Origin: Sulfitobacter sp.
GTDB taxonomy: Bacteria; Pseudomonadota; Alphaproteobacteria; Rhodobacterales; Rhodobacteraceae
Direction of reading: 5' to 3'
Length of the DNA: 50,150 nt
NCBI GenBank assembly: GCA_024637305.1
Contig: JAGXFI010000054.1
Span: 1 to 50,150 of the forward strand
Shown piece by piece: positions 34,842 to 42,868 of the stretch. Position numbers and translations under genes: made by a program. Each line of letters begins with the position of its first letter. Within the stretch, counting starts at the first letter, position 1. Below the pieces are notes generated by a model. The model searched no databases. It worked only from the letters and a program-made list of their open reading frames with translations, and was not told the DNA's origin.

Positions 34842-35095
34842 ATGGACTGGACAGAGATTTTCGCCACCTGCTCGCAGCGGGTGAAGGCTAGCGAGATTCA
34901 CGAATTTTCCAAGCTGCTGGTTCGACCGGATATCACCTCTTTTGCAGGGACATTTCCGATCAATCTCTTTCCTGAAAAAACATCCTGCGCCTGAGTTGTT
35001 TGCACGCGGACGAGGCGGCGATAGACGAAAGCATCACGGGGCTCGGGACGGTGATCGTGGACAGGTTGACGAGACTGCGGAGCGTTGTGGGATGA
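34842..35095 (+). pseudogene. Remnant of a PLP-dependent class I/II aminotransferase (internal deletion plus frameshift)
   Basis: An intact start with GGAG upstream encodes 50 residues, MDWTEIFATCSQRVKASEI then SKLLVRPDITSFAGTFP and NLFP. This is the N-terminus of the LysN/2-aminoadipate-type aminotransferases, whose norm is KASEIRELLKLLxxPDIISFAGGIPDPxLFP. It ends at a TGA at 34992. In another frame from about 34979, KNILRLSCLHADEAAIDESI and TGLGTVIVDRL match the C-terminal end of the same family, up to a TGA at 35093. About 300 internal residues are missing, and lost motif residues (GTFPIN for GGIPDP) show decay. Not a functional enzyme. Confidence 0.75.
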
Positions 35096-35328
35096 TGTCC
35101 TGTTTTGAGCCCCTATTTGTCGTTTGCGGTGCCACACACCAACATCTGCTTTCGCGAAGATGTTGCGTGGCAAAGAACGGACACGCCGCGACTTGGCAGT
35201 TCGATAAGATGACCGTGTAGATGCTTGGATCGCTTGAATTTTAGGCGTTTTCGCGGATCTGTTCCGTTCTGGACACTTCGATCTTAACCTTCCGCCGCTA
35301 GATTTCCTTGAGACGTAAGGAGCGAAGC

Positions 35329-36492
35329 ATGTCAGGATACATTTCGGAGATTCGCTATGCCGACAACCACGTTAGGGATTTCATTGAAGTTGCTGCCCCC
35401 ACGGGTACCGACACAACTGGTTGGTCAGTTGCTTTCTACAATCAAGAAGGCACGTTAAACACGGCTTTCGACCTAGGCGGAGTTGTCAGCACCACTGCTG
35501 GAAAAGACGTTTACGTCATCGATAATAACACCAGCGGATTTGAAAACTTGGGCGCTACTAAAGGCTATGCCTTGGTGGACGGAACCGGGACTGTCGTCCA
35601 ATTCATCAGCTTTTCTAGCACGATCACGGCGGTGGACGGACCTGCCGCGGGTCTGACAGCCACTCAATATGGTGACCTGACTGATGCTGGTTCTGGCGCG
35701 TCGATGGAAACAACCGATCGCGGTGCGACCTATTCGGCTCAATACGCGCCAAACCCCGGCACCATTTCTTGCTATGCACCCGGCACATGGATCGACACAC
35801 CGTACGGCCCGCGCGCGGTGGAGACGCTGGCACCCGGCGATCTGGTGCTGACGTGCGATCACCGACCGCAGCCGATCCGCTGGACCTGCAGCGGCGACCA
35901 TCCGCTGGAAGGGGTCGAAAACGAGGCCAAGCCGGTGCAGATAAAGGCCGGTGCATTGGGCAGGGGACTGCCCTCGCAGGACCTGATCGTCTCGCCGCAG
36001 CACCGCATCTTTGTCGGCGGGGCCGGGCAGCTGGACGCGATCTTCACCAGCGAGGCGTTCGTGCCCGCAAAATCCCTCACGGCGCTACCGGGCATCCGCC
36101 ACATGAACGACAGGAAGAAAATCGTCTGGATACACTTCGCCTGTGACCGGCACGAAGTAATCACCGCCAACGGCTGCCTGTCGGAATCGCTGCTGCTTGG
36201 GCCGATGGTCGTAAACGGGTTGAATGCCACCGAACGCCACGCGGCAATCGATATTTTCGGACCGGCACCGTCACCCGGTGCGGCCCTGAACGGCTCGCCC
36301 GCGCGGGCCTGCCTGACTGTCGGCGCGGCCAAACGCCGGATCGCCGGGTACTTCAAGGAAAACGGCGCGCCGATCGCCAAGGAAATCCGGAAATGGGATC
36401 GCGATCTTGCGATGGAGGAATACGAGGCCGAGCGGATGCGTGAAGCAAGAGAGTGGGATCAGACCGGCGAGAAAGCATTCCGCGTCGCATAG
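35329..36492 (+). CDS. Hint-domain protein with a lamin-tail-like N-terminal domain
   Basis: A 387-residue protein in two parts. Residues 3 to about 140 (ISEIRYADNHVRDFIEVAAP, then a beta-rich Thr/Gly/Asp stretch) look like a lamin-tail-type domain found on secreted proteins. A Hint domain starts at C148 (CYAPGTWIDTPYGPRAVETLAPGDLVLT) and includes SPQHRIFV and FVPAKSL. The C-terminal 50 residues are charged and helical. Hint_2 domains of this form are common in Rhodobacterales on proteins exported without a signal peptide; self-processing at the Cys is possible. The ATG at 35329 has AAGGAG upstream. The first third has visibly lower G+C than the rest, so the gene may be a domain chimera. It interrupts the cco region. 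Confidence 0.85.
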   Translation: MSGYISEIRYADNHVRDFIEVAAPTGTDTTGWSVAFYNQEGTLNTAFDLGGVVSTTAGKDVYVIDNNTSGFENLGATKGYALVDGTGTVVQFISFSSTITAVDGPAAGLTATQYGDLTDAGSGASMETTDRGATYSAQYAPNPGTISCYAPGTWIDTPYGPRAVETLAPGDLVLTCDHRPQPIRWTCSGDHPLEGVENEAKPVQIKAGALGRGLPSQDLIVSPQHRIFVGGAGQLDAIFTSEAFVPAKSLTALPGIRHMNDRKKIVWIHFACDRHEVITANGCLSESLLLGPMVVNGLNATERHAAIDIFGPAPSPGAALNGSPARACLTVGAAKRRIAGYFKENGAPIAKEIRKWDRDLAMEEYEAERMREAREWDQTGEKAFRVA

Positions 36493-36637
36493 GCCAGGTT
36501 TTGGTGCGGCAAAAGCGGTCAGTCCGGACGGACATATTTGTCCAAATTGTGAACATCCGATTGAGGCAATTTTTGCCGACACGGCAAAGCGCGGTTTAAG
36601 CCGCACGGAGAATCTTCCATACTCCGACCCCGAAAAC

Positions 36638-36680
36638 AAAAAAACCCGACCGGAGAGAGTGCGAACAGGCTCCGGTCGGG
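36638..36680 (-). terminator. Intrinsic terminator of ccoNOQP
   Basis: On the minus strand CCCGACCGGAG (36680-36670) pairs in eleven positions with CTCCGGTCGGG (36655-36645), followed by seven T residues (36644-36638), about 60 bases after the ccoP stop. A second smaller stem, ACCCGGC/GCCGGGT at 36686-36707, precedes it. Confidence 0.92.
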
Positions 36681-36738
36681 GCGATACCCGGCACTTTCGC
36701 GCCGGGTCTCCTCCCTTATTGCTAAGGGATCTCGTGGA

Positions 36739-37608
36739 TCACTCGCCTCCGCCCAACTGGTGGACATAGGCCGCGACCGCGTTGACTTCGGCGTCGCTGA
36801 GGCGCGGGCCCCAAGGCGGCATCACGCCGAAACGCGAATACGTGATCGTGTCATGCAGGGACTCCGCATCACCGCCATAAAGCCAGATCGCATCCGTCAG
36901 GTTCGGTGCGCCCAGTTCGCGGTCACCCAAGCCGGCTTCGCCATGGCAGCTTGAGCAGTTGTCCGCATAAAGCGCGTCGCCCGCACCGGCCATCTGCGCG
37001 TCATGCTCCGCGCCCGAGAGGGCCAGAACCTTGTGCACCAGCTGGTCGATCTCCTCCGGCTCCAGCATGTCGCCAAAAGCGGGCATCTGCGAATAGCGGG
37101 CGTTGTCGTCGGTTTCGTTGCGGATACCGTGGCGGATCGTATAGGCGATCTCCGTCAGTTCGCCCCCCCAGAGCCAGTCGTCGTCCAGCAGGTTGGGATA
37201 GCCCTTGGCCCCCGCCGCACCGGAGCCGTGGCACTGGGAACAATGCGCGCGAAACACGGCACCACCCCCGGCGACAGCAAAGCGGTTCAATTCGTCATTG
37301 TCTGCCAGCGAAGCCAGATCAACCGTCGCCAGTGCCTCGGTCAGTTCGGCGTTCTGCGTTGCATAGGCGTCAATTTCACGCTGCACTTCGCCCCGTGTGG
37401 AATACCCCAGCAAGCCTTTCGTCGCACCGTTGACGACCGGCCAGGCAGGGTAGGCGATGACATAGCCGATGCCCCAGATGATCGTCAGATAGAAGCACCA
37501 CAACCACCAGCGCGGCAGCGGGTTGTTCAGCTCCTTGATGCCGTCCCATTCATGACCGGTGGTTTCAATGCCGGTCTCGGTGTCGATATCTTTATCTTTG
37601 TCGCTCAT
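36739..37608 (-). CDS. ccoP: CcoP, diheme c-type cytochrome subunit of cbb3 oxidase
   Basis: A 289-residue membrane-anchored cytochrome. It has the N-terminal motif EWDGIKELNNPLPRWWLWCFY with one helix (about 34-56), then two heme c sites, C123-x2-C126-H127 and C218-x2-C221-H222, with Met axial ligands in SQMPAFG and FGVMPPWG. It receives electrons from cytochrome c and passes them to CcoO and CcoN. It overlaps ccoQ by ATGA (37605-37608) and ends the operon. Confidence 0.97.
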   Translation of the reverse strand: MSDKDKDIDTETGIETTGHEWDGIKELNNPLPRWWLWCFYLTIIWGIGYVIAYPAWPVVNGATKGLLGYSTRGEVQREIDAYATQNAELTEALATVDLASLADNDELNRFAVAGGGAVFRAHCSQCHGSGAAGAKGYPNLLDDDWLWGGELTEIAYTIRHGIRNETDDNARYSQMPAFGDMLEPEEIDQLVHKVLALSGAEHDAQMAGAGDALYADNCSSCHGEAGLGDRELGAPNLTDAIWLYGGDAESLHDTITYSRFGVMPPWGPRLSDAEVNAVAAYVHQLGGGE

Positions 37609-37829
37609 GTCAGACGCTCCACGTCAGATCCTGGTTTGCAGGTGCAATCGGGGCATCCCCTGTCGCGGCTTTCCAGTGTTTCATTGCGAAATGGAATATT
37701 TGCTGCCTCGTCATGTGTTGCCCGGGATCCGGGCCGGAAGGCCCAGACGATGACACCAAGGAAGAACAGCGTGAGCGCCAGTAGCACCCAGCTGTCCGCC
37801 AGCTGGCGCAGGAAGGTATAGGTTTCCAT
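37605..37829 (-). CDS. ccoQ: CcoQ, small subunit of cbb3 oxidase, with a Cys-rich tail
   Basis: A 74-residue protein with one helix (about 12-32) and the family stretch WAFRPGSRATHDEAANIPFRNE. Residues 59-64 add C-P-D-C-T-C, which the basic CcoQ form lacks, so the cytosolic tail may bind a metal. AGGAG lies upstream of the ATG. It stabilises the interaction of CcoP with the core. Third gene from the 5' end of the operon in the order N, O, Q, P. Confidence 0.94.
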   Translation of the reverse strand: METYTFLRQLADSWVLLALTLFFLGVIVWAFRPGSRATHDEAANIPFRNETLESRDRGCPDCTCKPGSDVERLT

Positions 37830-37843
37830 ATTTCAGGCTCCTC

Positions 37844-38668
37844 TTAGCGGCTTGCATCAGGCGTGAAGGTCGAGAAATCGACCAGCGTGCCCAGCATCTG
37901 CAGATACGAGATCAGCGCGTCCATCTCGGTCAGTTCCGGCTGTCCGTCGAAATTGGACACCACGGCACCGGGATAGCGTTCGAGCAGGCCGTCATAATCG
38001 CTGTCGGGGTCGGCTTGCGCGGTGAAGTCCGCACGCGCCTCTGCCAGCATCTCGTCGGTATAGGGGACGCCCACGAAACGGTGCGTTGCCAACAGATCCT
38101 GGACATGCTCGCCATCTATGACCGTGTCGGACAGAAACGCGTATTTTGGCATGATGGATTCCGGCACGACCGATTGCGGATCGCGCATGTGGTCCACGTG
38201 CCAGGCGTCTGAATACCGGCCGCCAACCCGTGCAAGGTCGGGCCCGGTCCGTTTCGATCCCCACTGGAATGGATGGTCAAACATTGATTCAGCCGCCAGC
38301 GAGTAGTGACCGTAGCGTTCCACCTCGTCGCGCATGGGCCGGATCATCTGGCTGTGACAACTGTAGCAACCCTCTCGGACATAAATGTCCCGTCCCGCCA
38401 GTTCCAGCGGAGAGTAGGGGCGCATGCCATCCACTTCCTCGATCGTGTTCTCCAGATAGAACAGCGGCGCGATTTCCACGATGCCGCCGATGGTGACGAC
38501 AAGGAAGGAAAAGACCAGAAGCAACATCGGGCTGCGCTCCAGGATCTGGTGCCGGTTGAGAAACGAGGTGTGATGTGGCAACTCGTTGGGGATCTCGTCT
38601 GGCAGGTCGCTGAGCGTGCTGACCTTCGGGTCGTTTTCCGGTTGCGTGATTTTTGGATTCTTGGCCAT
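37844..38668 (-). CDS. ccoO: CcoO, monoheme c-type cytochrome subunit of cbb3 oxidase
   Basis: A 274-residue subunit. One helix (about 48-70) is followed by a periplasmic cytochrome c domain with C101-Y-S-C104-H105 and a likely axial Met in SIMPKYAFL. The sequence [22 protein letters not shown] is diagnostic. The frame is open to 38749, overlapping the ccoN end, but the ATG at 38668 gives the usual MAKNPKI-type start. It links CcoP to the CcoN active site. Confidence 0.96.
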   Translation of the reverse strand: MAKNPKITQPENDPKVSTLSDLPDEIPNELPHHTSFLNRHQILERSPMLLLVFSFLVVTIGGIVEIAPLFYLENTIEEVDGMRPYSPLELAGRDIYVREGCYSCHSQMIRPMRDEVERYGHYSLAAESMFDHPFQWGSKRTGPDLARVGGRYSDAWHVDHMRDPQSVVPESIMPKYAFLSDTVIDGEHVQDLLATHRFVGVPYTDEMLAEARADFTAQADPDSDYDGLLERYPGAVVSNFDGQPELTEMDALISYLQMLGTLVDFSTFTPDASR

Positions 38669-38679
38669 GTCTGGACCCC

Positions 38680-40278
38680 TTACTCTGCTGGGACGCCGAC
38701 GGGCGCGTGCACACGTACGCCACCCCGGATCGTCATCCACATATTCCACGCCATGATCAGCGCACCGATGAGGTAGAGAACCCCGCCAAGACCGCGGACC
38801 ACATACATCGGGAACTTAGCGCTCACAGTGTCGGCAAAGCTGTTCACGAGGAACCCTTGCGCATCGACTTCGCGCCACATCAGGCCTTCCATGATGCCCG
38901 ACACCCACATCGACGACGCGTAAAGAACGATGCCGATGGTCGCGAGCCAGAAGTGCCAGTTGATGGCGGACATGGAATACATCTGTGCGCGCCCCCAGAG
39001 TTTCGGCGTGAGGAAGTAAATAGCGCCGAAGGTGATCATCCCATTCCAGCCAAGCGCGCCGGAGTGGACGTGACCAATGGTCCAGTCGGTGTAATGCGAC
39101 AGTGAGTTCACCGCACGGATCGACATCATCGGACCCTCGAAAGTGGACATGCCGTAAAAAGCCAGCGAAACGACCATCATGCGGATGATCGGATCGGTCC
39201 GCAGCTTGTCCCACGCCCCTTGCAGCGTCATCAGACCGTTGATCATCCCACCCCACGAAGGCATCCACAGGATGATCGAGAACACCATGCCCAGCGTACC
39301 GGCCCAGTCAGGCAGTGCCGTGTAGTGCAGGTGGTGCGGGCCGGCCCAGATATACAAGAAGATCAACGCCCAGAAGTGGATGATGGACAGCTTGTAGGAA
39401 TACACCGGACGACCGGCCTGTTTCGGCACGAAATAGTACATCATCCCCAGAAATCCGGCGGTGAGAAAGAAGCCGACGGCGTTGTGTCCGTACCACCACT
39501 GCACCATGGCATCCTGAACGCCGCTGAATACCTGGACGGATTTGCTGCCCCAGATCGAAACGGGAATGGACAGGTTGTTGACGACATGCAGCATCGCCAC
39601 GGTGATGATGAAGCTAAGCAGGAACCAGTTGGCAACATAGATGTGCCTTTCGCGCCGGCGGAACAACGTGCCCATGAAAACGGCAAGTAACGCGAGCCAA
39701 ACGATGGTCAGCCAGATGTCGACGTACCATTCAGGTTCGGCGTATTCCTTGGATTGCGTAGAGCCCAGCACATACCCTGTCGCTGCCAGCACGATAAAAA
39801 GCTGATAGCCCCAGAAAACGAACCATGCGAGGTTGCCACCCCAAAGCCGCGCGCCGCTGGTGCGTTGCACGATGTAAAAGCAAGACATGATCAGGGCATT
39901 GCCGCCAAAGGCAAAAATTACCGCTGAGGTATGCAGAGGTCTGAGTCGCCCGAAATTGGTAAAAGGTTGCCCCCAGTCGAAATTCAACACCGGAAACGCC
40001 AGCTGGAACGCGATGACCACGCCCACCAGGAACCCTATGCAGCCCCAAAAGCCTGTAGCGATCACCCCGGCACGGACGACACCGTCCATGTAGCCCGAGC
40101 TATCGACTGCGACCTTCGGCTCGTCTGTCTGGCGCAAGACCCAGATAAACATTCCGGCCCCAATCAACATGATCAGCACAGCATGCACCTGATAGGCCAG
40201 ATCCCGTCCCCAGCTTGCTGCCATTGCAGCAAACAACGTGATCAAGGCAAGCGCAATCAGCTTGACATAATTCAACAT
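38680..40278 (-). CDS. ccoN: CcoN, catalytic subunit of cbb3-type cytochrome c oxidase
   Basis: A 532-residue, twelve-helix subunit that reduces oxygen at heme b3-CuB in the inner membrane. The histidine ligands are in [17 protein letters not shown] (low-spin heme), [12 protein letters not shown] (CuB) and [15 protein letters not shown]. The cbb3-type [14 protein letters not shown] holds the heme b3 ligand region. The ATG at 40278 with AGGGG upstream is preferred to 40308. First gene of ccoNOQP, with an FNR box about 87 bases upstream. Confidence 0.98.
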   Translation of the reverse strand: MLNYVKLIALALITLFAAMAASWGRDLAYQVHAVLIMLIGAGMFIWVLRQTDEPKVAVDSSGYMDGVVRAGVIATGFWGCIGFLVGVVIAFQLAFPVLNFDWGQPFTNFGRLRPLHTSAVIFAFGGNALIMSCFYIVQRTSGARLWGGNLAWFVFWGYQLFIVLAATGYVLGSTQSKEYAEPEWYVDIWLTIVWLALLAVFMGTLFRRRERHIYVANWFLLSFIITVAMLHVVNNLSIPVSIWGSKSVQVFSGVQDAMVQWWYGHNAVGFFLTAGFLGMMYYFVPKQAGRPVYSYKLSIIHFWALIFLYIWAGPHHLHYTALPDWAGTLGMVFSIILWMPSWGGMINGLMTLQGAWDKLRTDPIIRMMVVSLAFYGMSTFEGPMMSIRAVNSLSHYTDWTIGHVHSGALGWNGMITFGAIYFLTPKLWGRAQMYSMSAINWHFWLATIGIVLYASSMWVSGIMEGLMWREVDAQGFLVNSFADTVSAKFPMYVVRGLGGVLYLIGALIMAWNMWMTIRGGVRVHAPVGVPAE

Positions 40279-40364
40279 GAAGTAACCCCTCGTTCTCCCG
40301 CACGTCATTCTTGCGCACGGACCTGTTCAAAGATGGTGTATGGTAAGATTCGGCAGCGCGCTCC

Positions 40365-40378
40365 TTGATCTGGGTCAA
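40365..40378. promoter_or_regulatory. FNR box between ccoN and DUF1007
   Basis: TTGATCTGGGTCAA is a perfect TTGAT-N4-GTCAA site in the 172-base divergent gap. Toward ccoN a CATACA hexamer (40342-40337) lies at the class II -10 position; toward DUF1007 a TATCTG lies at 40398-40403, three bases closer than ideal. Control of ccoN is very likely; control of the metal transporter pair is possible. Confidence 0.85.
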
Positions 40379-40450
40379 GTGCAGCGTATTACTGCCGTAT
40401 CTGCGCAGCACCGATTGCGGTGGCACCTGGTAGCCGATAGATTGCGCGTC

Positions 40451-41101
40451 ATGAAATCTCTCATCTCCCTGTTTTGCCTGCTTTGCACGCCTCTGAGCGC
40501 GCATCCGCATATCTTTGTTAGCACCGGCATCGAAGTAATGATAGACGCTCAAGACCGTCTGACCCACCTGCGGATCACCTGGGAGTACGACGAGCTTTAC
40601 TCGCTTCTCGTGACCGAAGATCTCGAGATTGACGATGACTATGATGAAATCCTGACGCAGTCGGATCTGGCCAGGCTCAAGGGCTTTGACATGAAATGGA
40701 TCGACGGGTTCAATGGCGATCTGGTGGTGTCCGTGGGCGGTGCGCCGGTAACGCTGTCGTCGCCGATGGAACCGACGGCGACGATGAAGGACGGCAAGAT
40801 CACCACGACCCATCTGCGCGCCGTGGTGTCGGGATCCGATGTGGCGGGCGGCGAAACGGTTTCAATCAAACCCTTTGATGCAACCTATTACACTGCGTAT
40901 GACGTGACGCTGCCCGTCGTCGTCAAGGGGCGCGAGGATTGCAAGGTGACTCGCAAACTGCCCGATCTCGACGACGGCCTGAGACGAGCGCAAGCGGAGC
41001 TGGCAGAGCTGCCGCCCGAAGTCGAAGCCTCAGAAGCCGGTTTTCCCGACATCGGCGAACGTTTCGCCACAGAGATCGTGGTCGCATGCGGCGCGCCCTG
41101 A
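40451..41101 (+). CDS. DUF1007 family periplasmic protein, partner of a NicO-type metal transporter
   Basis: A 216-residue protein with a signal peptide (MKSLISLFCLLCTPLSA). The mature N-terminus HPHIFVSTGIEVMID carries the AHPHI-like motif conserved in DUF1007, suggestive of metal binding, followed by DRLTHLRITWEYDELYSLL. DUF1007 genes commonly sit next to nickel/cobalt or zinc transporter genes. Here it overlaps a NicO-family gene by 16 bases. The longer frame from 40340 lacks the signal peptide at its start and is rejected. It diverges from ccoN over a shared FNR box. Confidence 0.88.
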   Translation: MKSLISLFCLLCTPLSAHPHIFVSTGIEVMIDAQDRLTHLRITWEYDELYSLLVTEDLEIDDDYDEILTQSDLARLKGFDMKWIDGFNGDLVVSVGGAPVTLSSPMEPTATMKDGKITTTHLRAVVSGSDVAGGETVSIKPFDATYYTAYDVTLPVVVKGREDCKVTRKLPDLDDGLRRAQAELAELPPEVEASEAGFPDIGERFATEIVVACGAP

Positions 41102-41985
41102 TCCTTGCGCTGGGCGGTATCGTCCTGATGTCGCTGGCGCTTTGGGCCGGGGGTGTCTGGGATCAGATCGGCTCCTATGCAGCCGAAAGGCAACGCGGTT
41201 TCCAGAATTCCATCGCCCGCACCCTGCGCGCGCTGCGCGGCGGCGATCCGGGTGCGCTGATGCTGCTGATGTCGGCATGCTTCGCTTACGGATTTTTCCA
41301 TGCGGTCGGGCCGGGACATGGCAAGATCCTCGTGGGCGGCTATGGCCTTGCCCGACGGGTGCCGGTGCTTCGCTTGTCGGCCATCGCGCTGGCGTCAAGC
41401 CTTGGACAAGCGGTAACAGCGATTGCATTGGCCTATGCCGGTCTTTGGCTGCTGGCGCTGACCCGTGACCAGATGATCGGCGTGGCCGAACGCACAATGG
41501 CCCCGCTGAGCTATGCGGCCATAGCGGCGGTGGGACTCTGGCTGGTCCTGCGTGGCTGGCGGCGACTGGTCCGTCGGAACGCCGTGCAGGATCATGTCTA
41601 TGCAGGAGATGAAGATACCTGTGCAAGCTGCGGTCACAGTCACGGCCCGTCTCTTCGCGATGCAGAACAGGCAGGCACGCTGCGCGAGGCGCTGGTTCTG
41701 ATCGGCGGGATTGCGATCCGGCCCTGCACGGGCGCGCTGTTCGTGCTCATCATCACGTGGCAGATGGGGATCGGGCTGGCCGGTGTCGCGGGCGCTTTTG
41801 CGATGGCGCTCGGCACCGCGTCCGTTACCATCGCCGTCGGGTTGGCCGCATCCGGTCTCCGGGGCGGCGTGCTGCGAGGGTTTGCCGGTGCCACGGCACT
41901 CGCATGGGCAGTGCCGGTTTTCGAGATCGCAGCGGGTGGTTTGGTTGTCGTTCTCGCGGCGGGTCTTTTGATGCGGACCTTCTAG
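41086..41985 (+). CDS. NicO/RcnA-family metal transporter
   Basis: A 299-residue inner-membrane protein with about six or seven helices. The family motif FFHAVGPGHGK (His72, His78) lies in the second helix, and the central cytosolic loop has C179-A-S-C182-G-H184-S-H186. The family moves nickel, cobalt or related divalent metals, usually outward. Its start lies within the end of DUF1007, so the two are coupled. The gene overlaps fnrL tail to tail by four bases. Position between ccoN and fnrL suggests a link with metal supply to respiratory enzymes; the metal is not known. Confidence 0.9.
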   Translation: MRRALILALGGIVLMSLALWAGGVWDQIGSYAAERQRGFQNSIARTLRALRGGDPGALMLLMSACFAYGFFHAVGPGHGKILVGGYGLARRVPVLRLSAIALASSLGQAVTAIALAYAGLWLLALTRDQMIGVAERTMAPLSYAAIAAVGLWLVLRGWRRLVRRNAVQDHVYAGDEDTCASCGHSHGPSLRDAEQAGTLREALVLIGGIAIRPCTGALFVLIITWQMGIGLAGVAGAFAMALGTASVTIAVGLAASGLRGGVLRGFAGATALAWAVPVFEIAAGGLVVVLAAGLLMRTF

Positions 41986-42704
41986 TCGTCCTGTCCCGCT
42001 TCGGCGCGCAGGGCATCCAGATCCGCAATAATGACCCCGCGCTTGCCATCAAGCTCGATCAGGCCGTCCTTGCGCAGCTTGGTGAACTGGCGGCTCACGG
42101 TTTCGATTGTCAGGCCAAGATAGTCCGCCATCGCTTCACGCGTCAGTGGCAGCGTTATATGCTTCTCTTTGGTGTCATTGGCGTCTTCGATGCTGCTGCG
42201 CGCCGAGATCAGCGCCAGGAATGTCGCGATTTTCTCGCGCGCCGTCTTGCGGCCCAATAGCAACATCCAGTCGCGGGCTGCATCCAGTTCGTCCAGCGTC
42301 ATTTCCAGCATGCGCGATGCAATATGAGGAGTTTCGACCAGCAGTGCTTCGAATTTTGCGCGGTTAAAGCAGCACAGCACCACCTTCGTCTCGGCGGTAA
42401 TGTCGTACACTGCCACTGCACGACCTGGTCTTCCGATGAAGTCGGACGGCAACAACAGACCCAGCGTCTGCCGGCGGCCATCCTCAAGCGTCTGCGACAT
42501 GGTCGCCACACCCGAAACGACGGATGCCACAACCGGCATATCGTCACCACGCCACAAGATCGGCTCTCCGGCGGCGAATTCGCGGTAATGCTTGATATGC
42601 TCCAGCCGCGACAGTTCGTCATCGTCGCAGCGCGCGCAAATAGCGCGGTGGCGGATCGGACAGCCGATACAGCCGTCAGCCTTCAGGGTCAGAGCAATGG
42701 TCAT
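41982..42704 (-). CDS. fnrL: FnrL, Crp/Fnr-family oxygen-sensing regulator
   Basis: A 240-residue 4Fe-4S regulator. N-terminal cysteines at 12, 15, 23 and 26 (CIGCPIRHRAICARC), with a further Cys pair near residue 112, are those of FnrL. A cyclic-nucleotide-binding-type barrel and dimer helix (DELDAARDWMLLLGRKTAREKIATF) follow, then an HTH with LTREAMADYLGLTIETVSRQ, whose E-T-V-S-R reads TTGAT half-sites. Three such sites are in this window (2765, 34748, 40365). It is expected to activate ccoNOQP and ccoGHIS when oxygen is low. No FNR box is seen before fnrL itself. Confidence 0.96.
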   Translation of the reverse strand: MTIALTLKADGCIGCPIRHRAICARCDDDELSRLEHIKHYREFAAGEPILWRGDDMPVVASVVSGVATMSQTLEDGRRQTLGLLLPSDFIGRPGRAVAVYDITAETKVVLCCFNRAKFEALLVETPHIASRMLEMTLDELDAARDWMLLLGRKTAREKIATFLALISARSSIEDANDTKEKHITLPLTREAMADYLGLTIETVSRQFTKLRKDGLIELDGKRGVIIADLDALRAEAGQDD

Positions 42705-42744
42705 TAAAAGAGCCTTTCGCGTTCAGGTAAAAGTAAACAAAACC

Positions 42745-42791
42745 CGCAACCGTCGCAACCTGTTGAATGGTCGCAACCGGAAGTTCCGGTT
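42745..42791. promoter_or_regulatory. CGCAACC repeats and 17-bp palindrome between fnrL and the GT2 gene
   Basis: CGCAACC occurs at 42745, 42754 and 42772, spaced 9 and 18 bases. The last copy runs into AACCGGAAGTTCCGGTT (42775-42791), a perfect 8+1+8 palindrome. The region separates fnrL from the divergent polysaccharide genes, so it may be an operator for either. No known regulator is recognised. Confidence 0.4.
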
Positions 42792-42868
42792 TCTCACGCT
42801 GGTGGGGTTGGGCATCCGTATCCCGCTGGTGTAAGAAGTGCCAAATCTTGGCAAGGACCATCCGCTAC

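Noticed and set aside
35140-35165. CAACATC/GATGTTG inverted repeat after the aminotransferase relic
   Set aside because: Seven-pair stem with a 12-base loop and no T-run; could be chance or the remains of the lost gene's terminator.
34942-35220. 92-codon plus-strand frame before the Hint gene
   Set aside because: The part to 35095 is explained by the aminotransferase relic in other frames; the rest has no ribosome site and no family features.
36493-36637. Possible small gene between the Hint gene and the ccoP terminator
   Set aside because: Short frames only, no ribosome site. The region contains only minor stems such as GGCAA/TTGCC.
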